A stretch of 64,000 nt of DNA. Source: Phoebastria nigripes. Its lineage: Eukaryota > Chordata > Aves > Procellariiformes > Diomedeidae. The DNA is taken from contig JAYKAV010001997.1 in NCBI GenBank assembly GCA_035582835.1, positions 478,526-542,525 on the forward strand. The letters run 5' to 3'. How positions within the stretch are numbered: position 1 is the stretch's first letter; every line of letters begins with the position of its first letter. Of this stretch, positions 1 through 49,714 are shown one piece after another. The notes below the pieces were generated by a model. It worked only from the letters and a program-made list of their open reading frames with translations. It did no database searches and was not told the DNA's origin. The position numbers and the translations under genes are program-made.

Positions 1-900
1 AAAATACAAAGTTATGACAGTAAGCGTTAGCAATGGAAATACCTTTTCAAGTTCTCAGTATCTTAAATATCTGAAAATAAACAATAGCTTTGGTGTGCAG
101 TTTCCTAGCTTAGCTATTAAAACTGACAAAAATACCTAAATCCTTATTAATTTTTTTTAAGCTAGATTAAGACATTGGGAAATTTTAATTTATTAGTCAT
201 GGAATAAGAACAGTATACAAATTAGAGTTTATTGTCATCGGAATTAACTGAGAATTAACTGAGTTTGCAGACTTTCAGTCTTGTATGAATTTTAGCTTAC
301 TGAAAAGGGGGTTTGTGAGAAACAATGCACTGTAGCAGTTATGATTAGAGTTTGCAGTAGTCTGTGTTTTACCCTGAAGTATAACCACAGAAAAATTATA
401 CTAAAAATTAAAACAGTAGGATTAACTATGCTAAACAGTAGGGTTTTTTCTGCTACAGTGTGCATCTTTTTTGTAGCTGTTTAGCTAGAACAATGGCCTA
501 TGCATTTAAATGATTGCAAATGTTGTTTTACTCAGTTTCATTTATTTCTAGAAAATACGTTTTCTGTTAACATAAGAGTGTATTACTCTCTCACATAAAT
601 GAAAACCTGATCCTTGGAGTGGGGCAGAAGTTCTGTTTATTCTGTGGGTTTTTTACTGCATGAAGTAGTATCTAGTAAGTATTGTACAATGAAGGAGGAA
701 GTTAGGAACAAGTACAGTCACTGGTATAACTACTTTAAATTCATATAGTATACCCAGAGAATAAAGTGTTCTTACTTTACTAATAACTAATACCTAACTA
801 ATATCTAACATTTGTTCAACTGGCTTTGATAGTAATGTTAATTGTTTTTCTGGCTCTGAATGTTAATTAACAAAGATATAATGGTAATGTTTTCTGTTAG
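1..900 (+). other. MYOF: MYOF intron upstream of the first visible exon
   Basis: AT-rich sequence ending in the acceptor TTTCTGTTAG. No exon, repeat family or other gene is recognisable here; the rest of the intron and the 5' exons lie outside the window. Confidence 0.7.
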
Positions 901-37702
<36,802 letters not shown>

Positions 37703-38280
37703 AGAAGAGTTTTTTACCTCATTTTTTTAAGTAGTAATGAGGGTTCGCCTCAGGCTGTGGACCAAATTCAGCAAGGCTCTCCATCTTTTTTATCTGCTAG
37801 TATTTGCAACTGTAAAATAGATAAGTAAGAATTTAACCAAGGTTAGCCAAGGTTCAAGGGGTCATGACAGGTGTTTTTAAAAAACAAAGGATAAACCCCC
37901 TCATGTTTCATGTACATTTTTTTACTTCAGTAGTATCTACACATGGTAAAGTTCTGACTTCCTTGCTTTTAAACTAGATTCTTCATAAAAACCACTCAGG
38001 AGGCTGCCTGCTATTGCTTTCTCTATTTTTTTAATGGATACTTCCTTTTGAGAATTCCTTTCTATTGGGCACACTTTGAAACTTTGCATTTTAACTTAAT
38101 GAAAAACAAGCACTACATATAATTATGTATACCAAAGAAACCTCACAGTGCAATCAAAGAAGGGTCAGACATTGTTTCTAGAAAAGTTTTCAGCATGATG
38201 CTGCTTAAAATTCTTAGTTATTGCACTGTAGACTTGACAATGCTATCTATGTATCTTGACAACAACTGCATGCACACAGA

Positions 38281-38330
38281 AATAAATAATATAATGTTTA
38301 CTTAGTATAATTTACAAGTGTTTAAATAAA
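38281..38330 (+). terminator. MYOF: MYOF polyadenylation signals
   Basis: AATAAA at 38281-38286 and again at 38325-38330, about 580-630 bases after the stop codon. A third AATAAA, at 38533-38538, could serve a longer form. Which is used cannot be read from the sequence. Confidence 0.65.
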
Positions 38331-38345
38331 CTTATCCACAAGTAA

Positions 38346-41300
38346 AATGCAAGTTTCCAGTTTTCTTTATCTATTGCAAAACTACAATGCATTAGGTATT
38401 GTATAGTGTCTATCAGAGGATGTAATGACGTAAATCTGGAGTTTAAGGTATTTTACTGTTATCTTTACAGTGAAGAATAAGGAAATACTTCTGCACAAAG
38501 TTCTAATGAATTTCTTCATTAATTAGGAAATTAATAAAGAAATGAAATTTGTTAAATAGTTTCACTATACTCCTTGTATTTAGAGATGGTCTTGAATCAA
38601 AACATAAGAGGATACACAACCCAGATTCAACCCTTGTTTGAAATCTGATCTGCACACGGGAAGTATTTCATTTAGCGTCAGTCTCCTCTCCCTAGGCACA
38701 GTAAAATATATAATCTGGTTATAGTCTGGGATTCCACCTCACTTTTATGCAGGGCCAAAGCAGAAGCATGTCTCTGAACATTCATTCTCTGGTGCTTGAA
38801 ATGTAGGAAATCNGCAGCAGAACCTGAAATCAGTATTTTGTGTGATTGTCACACTCTTGACTGGATAAAGACTTCATCTGTCTTTAAAAAGATGACAAAA
38901 ATAACTGCAAGAATGAATTAGTCTTGAAAAACCTCTGTCATTGTATTTAGTGGCACACAACACTTTCTTATAACACAGCACTGTAAAATAAGCCTGCACT
39001 TGTCAGGCAAAATAAGTAAATTACACTGACTTAAGTCTGTTGAACAAGCTAGAGTAAAGGTATTACATGAAATAATTTCCAGAATGTGAAGTCCCATTGG
39101 CTAGAGCAGAGCAAGCAGTAGTCATCCTGTCAAAAAGATAACAACGCCCTTATTTTTTGGTTGTTAAGAATTTCTCAAGCATCTTGACCTATAAACGAGA
39201 GCTCAGAGCTGGAACTAATCACCGTCCAGATGGATTGTCCTTTCACTAATGACGAAATAGCACTCCAGAAATAACTGGCAATTTGCATGAGCTAATGTTT
39301 GATCATCCACTATTAAAATCTGTCTCAATCAATGCCATAAATCTGACAGACAGTAAGAATCATAGCAGCCTTATTTTCATTGTAAGACAAGAAAGTGTGT
39401 TGCTTGTAAGGGTTGTAATTAGAAAGCATTTAACTTGAAAGAGCTTTCCCCAGAAAACAATTATGAAATGGAGTAGAGATCTGAGCAAGCCTGTTCACCT
39501 AGCATTTGCAGAGTGGCAGGTACTGCCCTTCCAAGTTGAGCTCACCCTCTTCCAGATGCCTTTAGGCTTGATAGTTTCACCAGAAGTAGGCAATGCTGTC
39601 AAAAACATAACTGAAAAGACTGAGAAGCCACTCTGTCTCCCAGCCTGCTCCAGTAACAAACAAAAGAAAACACACGTTCACAAGAAATGAAAGAAAACGT
39701 GATCATTAATATTTACATACAATGCTAGTCAAATCTGTAATCCCTGGAGTAGTTGCTGTGCACGACTCCAACACACAATAGCTTTTTGCCTAGTTCAAAC
39801 AGTTAGCAAAGATTTAGCCCTGTGTAGGGAACAACTTTATGCTGCTCTTGTTCTGCACTGACTACTGGGATGTTCACTTTGGCCAGGACAGCTCTGTACT
39901 GCTCCAGTTGCCAGCAACTGAGGCAAACATCCTTTGAGGCCACAGAAAAAAGGGCAGAATGTAGACGTGCCTGATATCACTCTTCTTTATAACAGGAAAT
40001 TAACCCCAGGAATTCCTCCTCCTATGAGTTTGCTTCGCCTAAACTGATAAGCTGACAAATATTTTGGCCTGTGAGCTGATGGGGCCAGTTCACCTGCACT
40101 CCTGTCACTAAGGCCCCAGTACACAGACTCTGTGCTTCACAGAAAAGATTATCTGGGTCTAAAAGAAATTCTCTGTTCTGGGAAAAGAAAGTGTTTGATG
40201 AGGCTACCTTCTCTGCACTTGCGTGTCATTCAAACATGCGATGCTAGCCAGCTGAAACAGCCAGGGAAAGGCTAAAGCTAAACAGAAAGTGCTTTTAACA
40301 AAAAATGGCTAAACAAAAGCAGTATGTCACTTGGCAGCAGTATGTCAGAGTCTTCTGTCGCTGACATCACGTAGGTTCAAACAACAGCAGCTGCACTCTT
40401 TGATACATTCAGGTATCCCAGCAGCATGTGACTTCCTATCGGCTGCTTGATACAGTCACCCCAAACCCTGACTACTGGAATGGGCTGTAAGAAGGTTAAC
40501 AGCTACTGTCACATACTTTACAACTAGACAGATTGTACAAGAAAGAATCATCATGTAGCTCAAGAAGAAAAGTTTGCCCCTAAACCAGCTCAGTGGAAAA
40601 TAAAGAGGCAGTAAACTCACCAACACCTACAAGCTGTTCTTGCATTTCTTTGAACAACCACAAGATGACATCCCAAGTCTCATGTGTTCACAAAGTCCTT
40701 CCAGTACTTCTGTTTTATTCCTATCCTAAATACATCTCACGTACCGAGATGAACATCTTGCATACCGAGATGAACAACAAGATATATTTAATAGTTAAGG
40801 GAAAACACAGTCCCATCAAAGTCCATTGCTTCTAAGTGGCTTTGGAAAGCACAGCTGTAAGCGCCTTTTGGACCTGCCTACTATATACAAACAGAAAGTG
40901 ACTCCAAGTGTGGACCCCACTGACTTTAATGCTGTTGTGTAAGTAGGATTTCCACTCCATGCCACTAGATGCCTAAGTATCTATTTAGCAACTTGAAAGC
41001 AGTACCAAAAAGTGAGATGGCAGCATTCCGTGCTGAATCTTGTCAATGCTAGCTCAGCTAGTAAATAGCAGTCAGCTTTTTACACAGCACTTTCCATTGC
41101 TCAGAGGTGTGTGTCAGGTATACAGACAGGCTGCCATGTATACTGACAAGGACCTGAATTAGAAAGACAATTGTCTAAAGACAGAAAACTAGAAACTTCT
41201 TTAAAAATTCATACACAGAAAAGAAATGGGAACACACATTATGTCTGTCTAGTCTGACCATGCTCTGACCACAAAGCTACCCTTTGAAAAAGTTTGTCTC

Positions 41301-44020
41301 CTTTGTAACCTTTGCTGTGGCTAAGAGATTAAATCCCTTGACAAGTGCAAGATGAGGAACACATTAGGGAAAAAACATACTTCCCTGAAGCCACCAAAAA
41401 ACCTCTGAATGCGTTATAATTGCTTATGAAAGACTCCAAGGCAGCTCTGTTCCTTTCCCAGACCTACAAGATGTCGGGACTAGCAGCAAAAAGCACCGGG
41501 GTACTCAGAGCACAGCAGGAGGTACACAGACACCCTGAACGGAGCAGTGGGACCACCAGCCACCTCAAAGGGATTCACGAGTGCCAGCACAGAGGAGCGA
41601 GGCGCTCGCTGAATTCCTTTAGGGGAGCTACCTAGAGAAGGTCAGTGAGACACAATGAGCCTACAGCATGTCTGACACGAGCCTAAGTGCATGCTTTACT
41701 CCTCACAGCTCAGGGCTGCAGCAGGGTGCCAGCACCCACATGGGGTCTGCAGACCAAAACACCTCCCCTCCATTCGCTTCTGCAGCAGTGCTGCTACCAC
41801 AACAGCAGTGCTGGGAAGTGTTCCCACCAACACTGCATCAGTAACGGCACACTCAGCCAAACTGCAGATTTTGGTTTAAACCTTTCAGGCAGAGAAGTGA
41901 ACTGAACCTGCACTTCCAGTCTCCTGTGTAATTCCTCCCACTGTTAAGCAATTATGGTAAAACAACAGAAGACACAATCACCACCATCTTCTAAAAGAAA
42001 GTGTGGGCATTCAGTACTGCAGCCTGTTGTACTCTCAGACAGCCTACCGCCTCCAGCCCAGGCCTTTGGAGATACTGAAACTTTTGGTCACGATGAAGGT
42101 TAGGTGCCAAGTTGCTCTGCTGTAAGAAGACACACATACTTCCAGAAAGGAAGAGATGCAGAACTAGGAGTGACTGGAGAGTTTATATATACCTTAAGTG
42201 CAACTTGCTGTTAGGCAGTAATGGAACAGTTACAGATTTGCACCTAAGCACCTGAACTCGCATCAGTACCTCTTTACGCAGCTACGTCCTCTACTGGGTC
42301 TGCTGTTAAGAGCAGCTCAATATGAAACAGCAATTAGGAAAACTAATAAAGTTAGAGGCATCATCAAACAGGGAACAATGAATAAACCAGAATATGTTAC
42401 AGTGTTGTATCAATCATAATCATCTTATGTTCAAACTTCAAATACGAAGATTTTGCTACAGATCTCAAAAAAGGCACATTATAAATTAATAAAGATTCAA
42501 ATGTGGACAATGAAAGTAATCAAGAGCAAGCAGGATGGATAAGGCCTCCTGTATAACAAAGCTTAAGAGGTCAGCACTAGCCTGGAAAGTGACAGAGTAA
42601 CAAGAAAATAACAGGTATCTAAAGAAAGCTACAGAGAGGTGGAGAACATATAAATTGGATGCCTTTCTTCAGGGACTATATTAAAACCATGCACGTGCAC
42701 ACGTGAAGACTCCTTTTTCCCCCTCAAAACCTTCAAACTAAAAGACAAAAAATTTACAAAAGATTAAAGGAGACATTTTAGTGCAGATATTAGATAACTG
42801 TTGGAACACACTGGCAGAGCATATTATTTGGTTTAATAAGAACAAAGAAAAGCTGTAATACCTCCCTGCATTTACATATCAGGACAACATTACAAAATAC
42901 ACCAGCTCTTATACTTCACTGCATCCCATGCTCACTGGCAGGAATCCCCAGGACGGTATTCACCCACAGATAGCACTGTGCAACTGGGAGCAGGATTATA
43001 CACTCACAGCTGTGAGAGATGCCCTTCCTTGCAGAATTCCCAAGTTTTCTAGCCTTGAGTGCATATTCCTTACTACTCAAGTTATCAGATAAAATACCAC
43101 GAAGAAGTGATCTCTAAAAATCATGGACCAGCTTCAAAGTCACCATTCCAATGGGGCCATGGCTTCACAATGCATTGGCATTGGTGGCATTACTAACTTT
43201 AGATATTTACTCCTATTCACTACCATGCCCTTGACTAACAAAATCAGACTTAGAACAAAAGGAAACACCACCAACCTCTTCCTACACCCTTTCTGAATTT
43301 CTTTAGTGTGGGGACTATTCTCTTATTTGCTTCAAACCATAGTACTATGGTGCGTTGAAAGAAATCATGGGTTACGGCCTTGAGAAGAGTATCTCAGCTG
43401 ATGTAGTCATCAAACTAAATATTCTCAAACTGAGTCGTCAGCAAGTTCCTTTGCCCCAAGACTCTGTTTCAGGACTGCAGGCAGGCTCAGGGAGACAAGA
43501 ATACATCAACTGCACAGGAATGACCTTCAGAAGAATTTATTTGCTCATAGGAGGGCAAATATAATAGGGAAAATAAAAATAAATAAAAATAAAGTAACAA
43601 AAAAGTACTTCGCCACCAGTCCACATATGTACCAAAAATGGGGATGGANGTTGCAAACATGACAACTTATCAGTCAAGATAAATAATCCTTTAAGAAGCC
43701 CAACACTTACTCTAAATGTAAAAGACAGATATTAGCATATGCTAAAACAATGAAAGCTGCAGTTAGTAGCAAAACGTTAGACATCACTATCTTGGAGAAA
43801 AGCATCAGGCTTCTGCAGCAAAATTCCGGATTTCTTAACACTTCTTTCCCTGATTTCAAGGGGAGAAACTTTGCAGAAGTATTTTGTGTATGAACCTGCT
43901 CAGCTTTTACTCCCGGATACATGAAGCCTTTGTTTTAATTACATAGTTAACAAATGTTTTCTTCAGATAGCTATCTGCCTGAGAACTGACAGCACAGTTA
44001 ATTAGCGCCTTCACTTCAGT
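38346..44020. other. Intergenic sequence 3' of MYOF
   Basis: No exon, transposon family or RNA gene recognised. It holds a 14-base direct repeat (TACCGAGATGAACA at 40742 and 40763), a moderately GC-rich patch near 41470-41640, an A-rich run near 43568-43590, and Ns at 38813 and 43648. Confidence 0.5.
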
Positions 44021-44029
44021 CTTATGCCC

Positions 44030-44212
44030 TTACTTCTCGGGTGCAAGAAACACACGCTGGCCTCCAAAGGCTACTTGCGGCCTCGGCACCTCGGGGACTC
44101 CAGCGATGAGCTCCTGCTCTGGACCTCTGAGGCTCCCTGGCCTGGCAGAGGAGATCGATTTCAGTGGGCTTTTTTNAAAGCGGAAGAGTTCCCGCTTCGA
44201 GCAGGAGGCAGC
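44030..44212. promoter_or_regulatory. Small CpG-rich patch in an AT-rich intergenic region
   Basis: About 180 bp of distinctly GC-rich sequence with roughly ten CpG dinucleotides, flanked by AT-rich DNA. It could be a small CpG island (promoter of an unannotated transcript or an enhancer). An N lies at 44176. No coding match recognised. Confidence 0.35.
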
Positions 44213-44371
44213 CAATTAAACTTCTAAAACTAATCCTGCCCACATCAGATCAGTCCAGCCCAAAATACACACATTCTAACACAAAATCCATCTGCCCTGT
44301 GCATCCATCCCTCCACATGCAAAAGTCTGCACTGTATATGCATTGTATAACTGCTACTGTTAGAATATTAA

Positions 44372-44395
44372 GAAAGAAAAAAAAAAAAAAAAAAG
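44372..44395. repeat. Poly-A tract
   Basis: An A-run of about 18 bases after AAGAAAG; simple repeat. Confidence 0.8.
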
Positions 44396-44399
44396 ACTG

Positions 44400-47300
44400 A
44401 GACAACTATTTATGCAAGAAACAAAGGAACTGGAACACCTAGTGAGATCATCATCTGCTGTTGCCATACAGGGGCTCTGTTACTGGGGACCTATAGTTTT
44501 TGGTTCTGTTTCTTGCCTTAAAAAATCCTGAAACAAAATGGGATGGTCCCACTGTGCTGTGAGTTTAAACACAAAAAAAGTAGACAGGTAGAAGCAGTCA
44601 GCTCTGAGAAAGGATTTACTTTTACTTCAATTGCACAAGTATATGTGTGTGTGTTTTTAATTAGAAATAAGATGTCTCCACTCATCTTGCTCTGATCCAT
44701 GCTGTGCCAACTTAAACCCTGCCAATGAATCTGAATAGTCAAACAAACCTCTGTCCCTCCCCAAACATCCACCATTCACATTAAATAAAACACATAACAA
44801 TGGAGGGAAAACAGACCTGAAAAGAGCTTATTTCCAAATGTAAAGGTCTAACCTGAGGATGGCTATTTTCATGCAAATCTGAATTCTTCTCGCCCATATA
44901 CATAGACCAAGAATTATCTGTTCACTTAACACTCTAAGCTTCTCTTATGCGATTAACAGGGAGGAGCAAATTAAAGGAAAATTGAATGGAAATCCCCCAA
45001 AGCAATGAGAGAGAACCGTACCTCCCCTGCTCCCAAACTAGCAAAAGACCCTGAAAACAAACTTGTGCACTCAAGGCAATAAGGAGGGAAGAAAATGGGT
45101 TGGAACCCCAAATGCACCTTGCACAGCAAAAGCCAGGCCAGCCTGCCAAATTATGGGAGAGTTCTGCTTTTAGCATCAGTTCTAACGACTGATCTGCTCT
45201 TTGTCCCTTTTGGAGCACGTGGGAGAACGTCTTCAATTCAGCCAGCCTCCAAATCAGTCTTACCTTTGCAAAGCTCATGCAGTACAGATGCTGATGCGCC
45301 TCTGAAACACCTTCCCACGGCAATTGTTCAGCATGTGGCAACATGCTCCGTAAAACCTCAACTATATTATATATATCCACTGCTGCATGTCACTACTGGC
45401 TCAAAAGCTGAGTTTCCAGTTTGGAAGCTGGAAATACCAAATTTCACCTCCAATTTTTTTTATCTGAATGCAGTGAAAAAAAAAATTGCCGAGAAAATTT
45501 GGTGTGAAAGCAAGTAAAAAGAGGTAAAGAAAAAAAATCCATGGCATATCTCTGAAAATAACATGCTTGTTGGTTTTACCACAAATAGCAGTTTCAATGA
45601 AAAGCTGCAGAAAGCTACCAGAATTGCCTGTGGTAGCAGTAGCTACATCTAAACTGGGCAGAGGAACCTACAAGCCTGATGCAGTGCCTGAGCTGTTGCA
45701 AGTTCTCAGGAATACAGGCCAAGCTGTAATAGACCCTTGTCTCTGTATTTGCAAAAGATGAACAAACTCACAACACCTCAACTGAAATGTCAAGCTCAAT
45801 GAGCTTATGTTTTCTTTTTATGCATAATGAAATAATTACATTTACCCTGCTTATCTGAATCAGAAATGGTCTCTCTGCTGGTCGCTCCAACCAAATAAGC
45901 TACTCCAAGCCTTGCACAAGGTAGGAACTGTTTCTATTAATTCACAGAGGCAAGGCCAGGTGAATTAGCTACTAATTTAAGTCCTAGTCCTTTTATTATT
46001 ATTATTAAAATTTTTTTAATTGTTCATGAGTATGTCCAGGATTAAGGCAGGACTACAAATTTTCAGCNGTATGTATATAAAAGATCTGACCCACACTAAC
46101 ACTCACGAGGATTAAACAAGTTACTGTAATTTTAACCAGAAAATCACCTAGACCTTACGAGAATGAGATGAAACACTAGTCAGAATACCATTAACTGGTC
46201 TACTCTCCCATGTCCTGTACTGCTCCAGTCGTAAGATAATAGTGAAAAACCATATAGAAATAGCTGGCAGATGCAACACCACAGAATGAACTCTGATGTG
46301 AAAGCCAAGTGCTAACATGAAGACACCAGCTCCAGAGACCTTGGTGAACTGTAGTCTTATTGGGTTGGCATTTTTCATATGAGCTATTTGTAGTCTTTCA
46401 TCTTTGTCTGCATTAAATAAGCAAGAGAATGAGTAACAGGGAAGGAATCAAAAGAAGAGGTGACACAAATTAGCAGTATATTGAATTATGCCATATGAGC
46501 CACTGCCTTGTAACAATGTGGCTTTACAGAATTTTCATGCTTTGTGATGCCAGTAAGAAGATGTATTAGGAAAAACGCCAATGATTTACGTTCTCAGAGA
46601 GAAAAAAAAACACTGGAAAGCAGTGATCTGGTGAGAATAACATTATTTAGTGAACATGACTGCTTCTGTGGACTGCTATCAAAGGACTCTCTCTCAAAAA
46701 TCTTCCTTTCCAAAAATCTACATTACTCATCCATGACTGTAAAACAAGAAAGATCACAGCACACCAAGTTTCTCACAAATGTAACACTACTTTGACAGAG
46801 TTACACCAAGAAGGAACCTATGTCCTCTTTATGTGCAATGCAATTCTCATTGCAAAGCAGATCTGCCCCCACAGATGTCAGTGTATCTTCTCAGCTACCA
46901 CTTTTATTGTGGATAATCTGCTATTAACAATATTTGACAGTCAAAAATAAACCCCCAAACCTAAAATTTTTCTTATGTTTCTTAGTTCCTTCAGGTTAAG
47001 TACATGTCTCTGGAAAATTTATGTCTGACAAAGATGAGTATTTTTAACCAATTTCAGAGCAAAATGGTATGTCTCAAAGGAAACTTAACTTAATTCTAAG
47101 CTCTTTTGTCTTAACTCATAACTCAGAATTACCCCATTAAAATCAATTATTTGGCATAGGACATAGAATCACTAAGCAGCTCAAGGAAGGATGTGGGATT
47201 TCGGGAGGATTTGAGGGAGAGGAAGAGTTTGTGTAACAACAAATATCTGTGGTATTACCAAAGAACATTCACAAACAATGTTGCCTTTATGATACCCGAG

Positions 47301-49690
47301 AAAATAAAGTGAAGTTAGCATTTGTAAAGGCACTGTTCATTTCCAAATGTTTTTTTTCTGTTTATTTCACAGAACAAAATAGCTAACAATACACAAAACT
47401 AGGGCAAAAAGGGTCTAGGGAGGACATCATTATTCCTAAGGATGTTAAGACAGTCCACAGTCAGGGTTAGGAGAATACAAGATCCCACACCCCAGTGTTA
47501 AAAAAGGAGAGGGGAAGAACGGCTCCTGACCAGGTTCCCTCATGACCATGCTTGCCTCAGCAGCCTCAGCTCCCATGCAGCTCTTCAGCCACACACTACC
47601 CTGACAATGTGCAGGGCCTCCCCTTCCCACCACAGTCTTTGAACAACAATTCCAGTGCATAAGATGCAAAGAATAATGGTCATAGCATGATACATGCCTG
47701 CTGAGTTCAAAGAGCTGCATGGCTAAACTTAAATCAGCTTTTCCTCCAAATGTGTCAAACAATCCTGTGCTTTCATTGTGTAAACCATCTACAGAAAGAA
47801 GTGCCACAGCAGGTAAGGAATTTCTTAAATATGTTTCAAAGTTATTAGTAGATATTACCTTTACTACACTACCTCCCTTTTCCCACGTTATAACAAGCAA
47901 GGTTACTTCAAAGTGTAGCTGTTTTAGTTCACTTACCTACAGAAATTCTTCCTTCACTTCCCTGCACTCTGACATGGTGACTAGAAGGGTCCCCTTCATA
48001 ACAAACACAGCATATGCTAAGTCAACATTCTTGTGTAATACCTCTCAAAAGTTATAAACACCTGAACTGTGAACTTATTAATCAGAAAATAATTTACTCT
48101 AAAATAAACCAAAGCCAGTGAAATTTTAAGAGACCTACTTTTACTATGGATTATCCTACCTCTTGAAAAGCTTGCAACAAAAGAACTAGAAGGGGTAAAC
48201 TATGTTCATTAGTTCTCCTAGGTGAACATCTGTCGAGTTTGGAGAGGGACTTTTCATCAGTTCAGAATTCTGCCTGTGAAAAGCCCAGAAGGGACTCCTA
48301 GGATCCTTTGGTTTTTGTCCTGCACTCAAACCCCCAGGGAGACTGTCCCAATATCAAACTAATATTCAAACATTTTAGCTTTTTTTTCTCAGGGCTCCAC
48401 TTAGGATCACAGTTCCTTTGGTCTGGAAGACTGGATCATTGGACTCATTATTATCAGTCAGGTCTTCTCTTATGGTCCAGCTACCCCAAGATAAAAGCCT
48501 TAATCAATCCCTTGGTGTTTAAAATCTAATCAGCATCCTATTTGCATTATGCATGGTAAATCTCCACTGAGCTCAGCCTGCATGCAGTAAAGAGGGTCTG
48601 AACTCTAATTAGCACAGAAAGTAGTGTGATACTTACTAGTACTTATTATGGCACGTAAGTAAGTACTCATCTGAGAGGATAGATCATTCAGACTGTGGAT
48701 TCATCAGCTCCTACCTCCCCTCAGTAAAACTTGGCTGCAGCCTCACCCTTGAGCATGTCACGCAGAGCCCATGATGCTTCACTAAGCTTGGAAGATCCTG
48801 GGAACTCAGGAATGAACAGTTGCCTATGGCAAGCAAAGGCTCATCTGCTAATTTTGTTCCTTCAACACAAACGTTATCTATGATTTCTGTTACACACACA
48901 GTATCCTCCCTGTACTCTCTGGATTTTAGAAAGCTAACAGTAATTCCATTTTGCCATGAGGGGAAGGAAAGAAAAGCATTATTAGACTGTGCTAAGTGCT
49001 CTGCTAACAGGTAACTGCAGGCTTGATCTACCTGTCAGTGGAAATGGGTAAGACCCACCTAGACAGCGTCGATAAATGCTATGATATGTGTATTTTAAAA
49101 CAGTATCTCCAGACTATAAAAGCACTGTTTATCAAATGAAATATATTATGCTTAAAAATTCCATTATATACATTTCAAGGGAAAGAAATTTCACTGCAGC
49201 AAATACACTACTAAAATGCTTCTGAGGTACAAATATCTCATCCCCAGTTCTTTCAGAAACTGCAAACAAATAATTAGCCCTTCTGAACTCCAGAGTCTGT
49301 AGCCTGTAGTTAATGTGATGTTACTAATGCATTTATAAACACCAGGCTCCAAAGCCAACACTGAGATATTCCATCATAATTTAGATCTCTCATTAACTTC
49401 ACCACCCTGACCAACATGCTGTCACTGGCAGAGTGTTTGACAGTTTACATTACCTGCAGACATGAGTTCGTGTCAATTCAATTAAGAAAGATTAATTCCA
49501 GAACTGACAATGCATAAATATTTTTAAATTACACCTGGCCTTGTTGGCAGTGCTTATTCCAAGACTGACTTTAGAAGAGAGAACATGTCTTTAGCCTCCT
49601 GGGCAGAAAGCGAAACTAGAAGGAAAGTGAAAGAAAGAATTTATTATGAATTCAGTATTCCATCATACTGTCCGAGTCTACCTTTTTTAA
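44400..49690. other. Intergenic sequence, no gene recognised
   Basis: Open frames of 140-151 codons occur at 44934-45380 (-), 45095-45517 (+) and 47445-47900 (-), but they overlap one another or lack family features and splice context. A DR1-type repeat lies at 48063-48075. Confidence 0.5.
48063..48075 (-). promoter_or_regulatory. DR1-like nuclear-receptor motif
   Basis: TGAACT-G-TGAACT, which on the minus strand is AGTTCA-C-AGTTCA, a perfect direct repeat with spacer 1. Sequence match only. Confidence 0.25.
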
Positions 49691-49691
49691 T

Positions 49692-49711
49692 CCCCCCCGC
49701 CCTCCCCTCCC
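49692..49711 (-). other. G-quadruplex motif, single-base loops
   Basis: On the minus strand the order is G3-A-G4-A-G3-C-G7: four G-runs separated by single-base loops, a pattern that forms very stable quadruplexes in vitro. Confidence 0.75.
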
Positions 49712-49714
49712 AAT

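Noticed and set aside
44934..45517. Overlapping open frames of 148 (-) and 140 (+) codons
   Set aside because: They overlap on opposite strands, show no known family features and lack splice or promoter context; judged chance.
47445..47900. 151-codon open frame on the minus strand
   Set aside because: Mixed composition with no motif, no conserved look, no transcript signals; chance is more likely.
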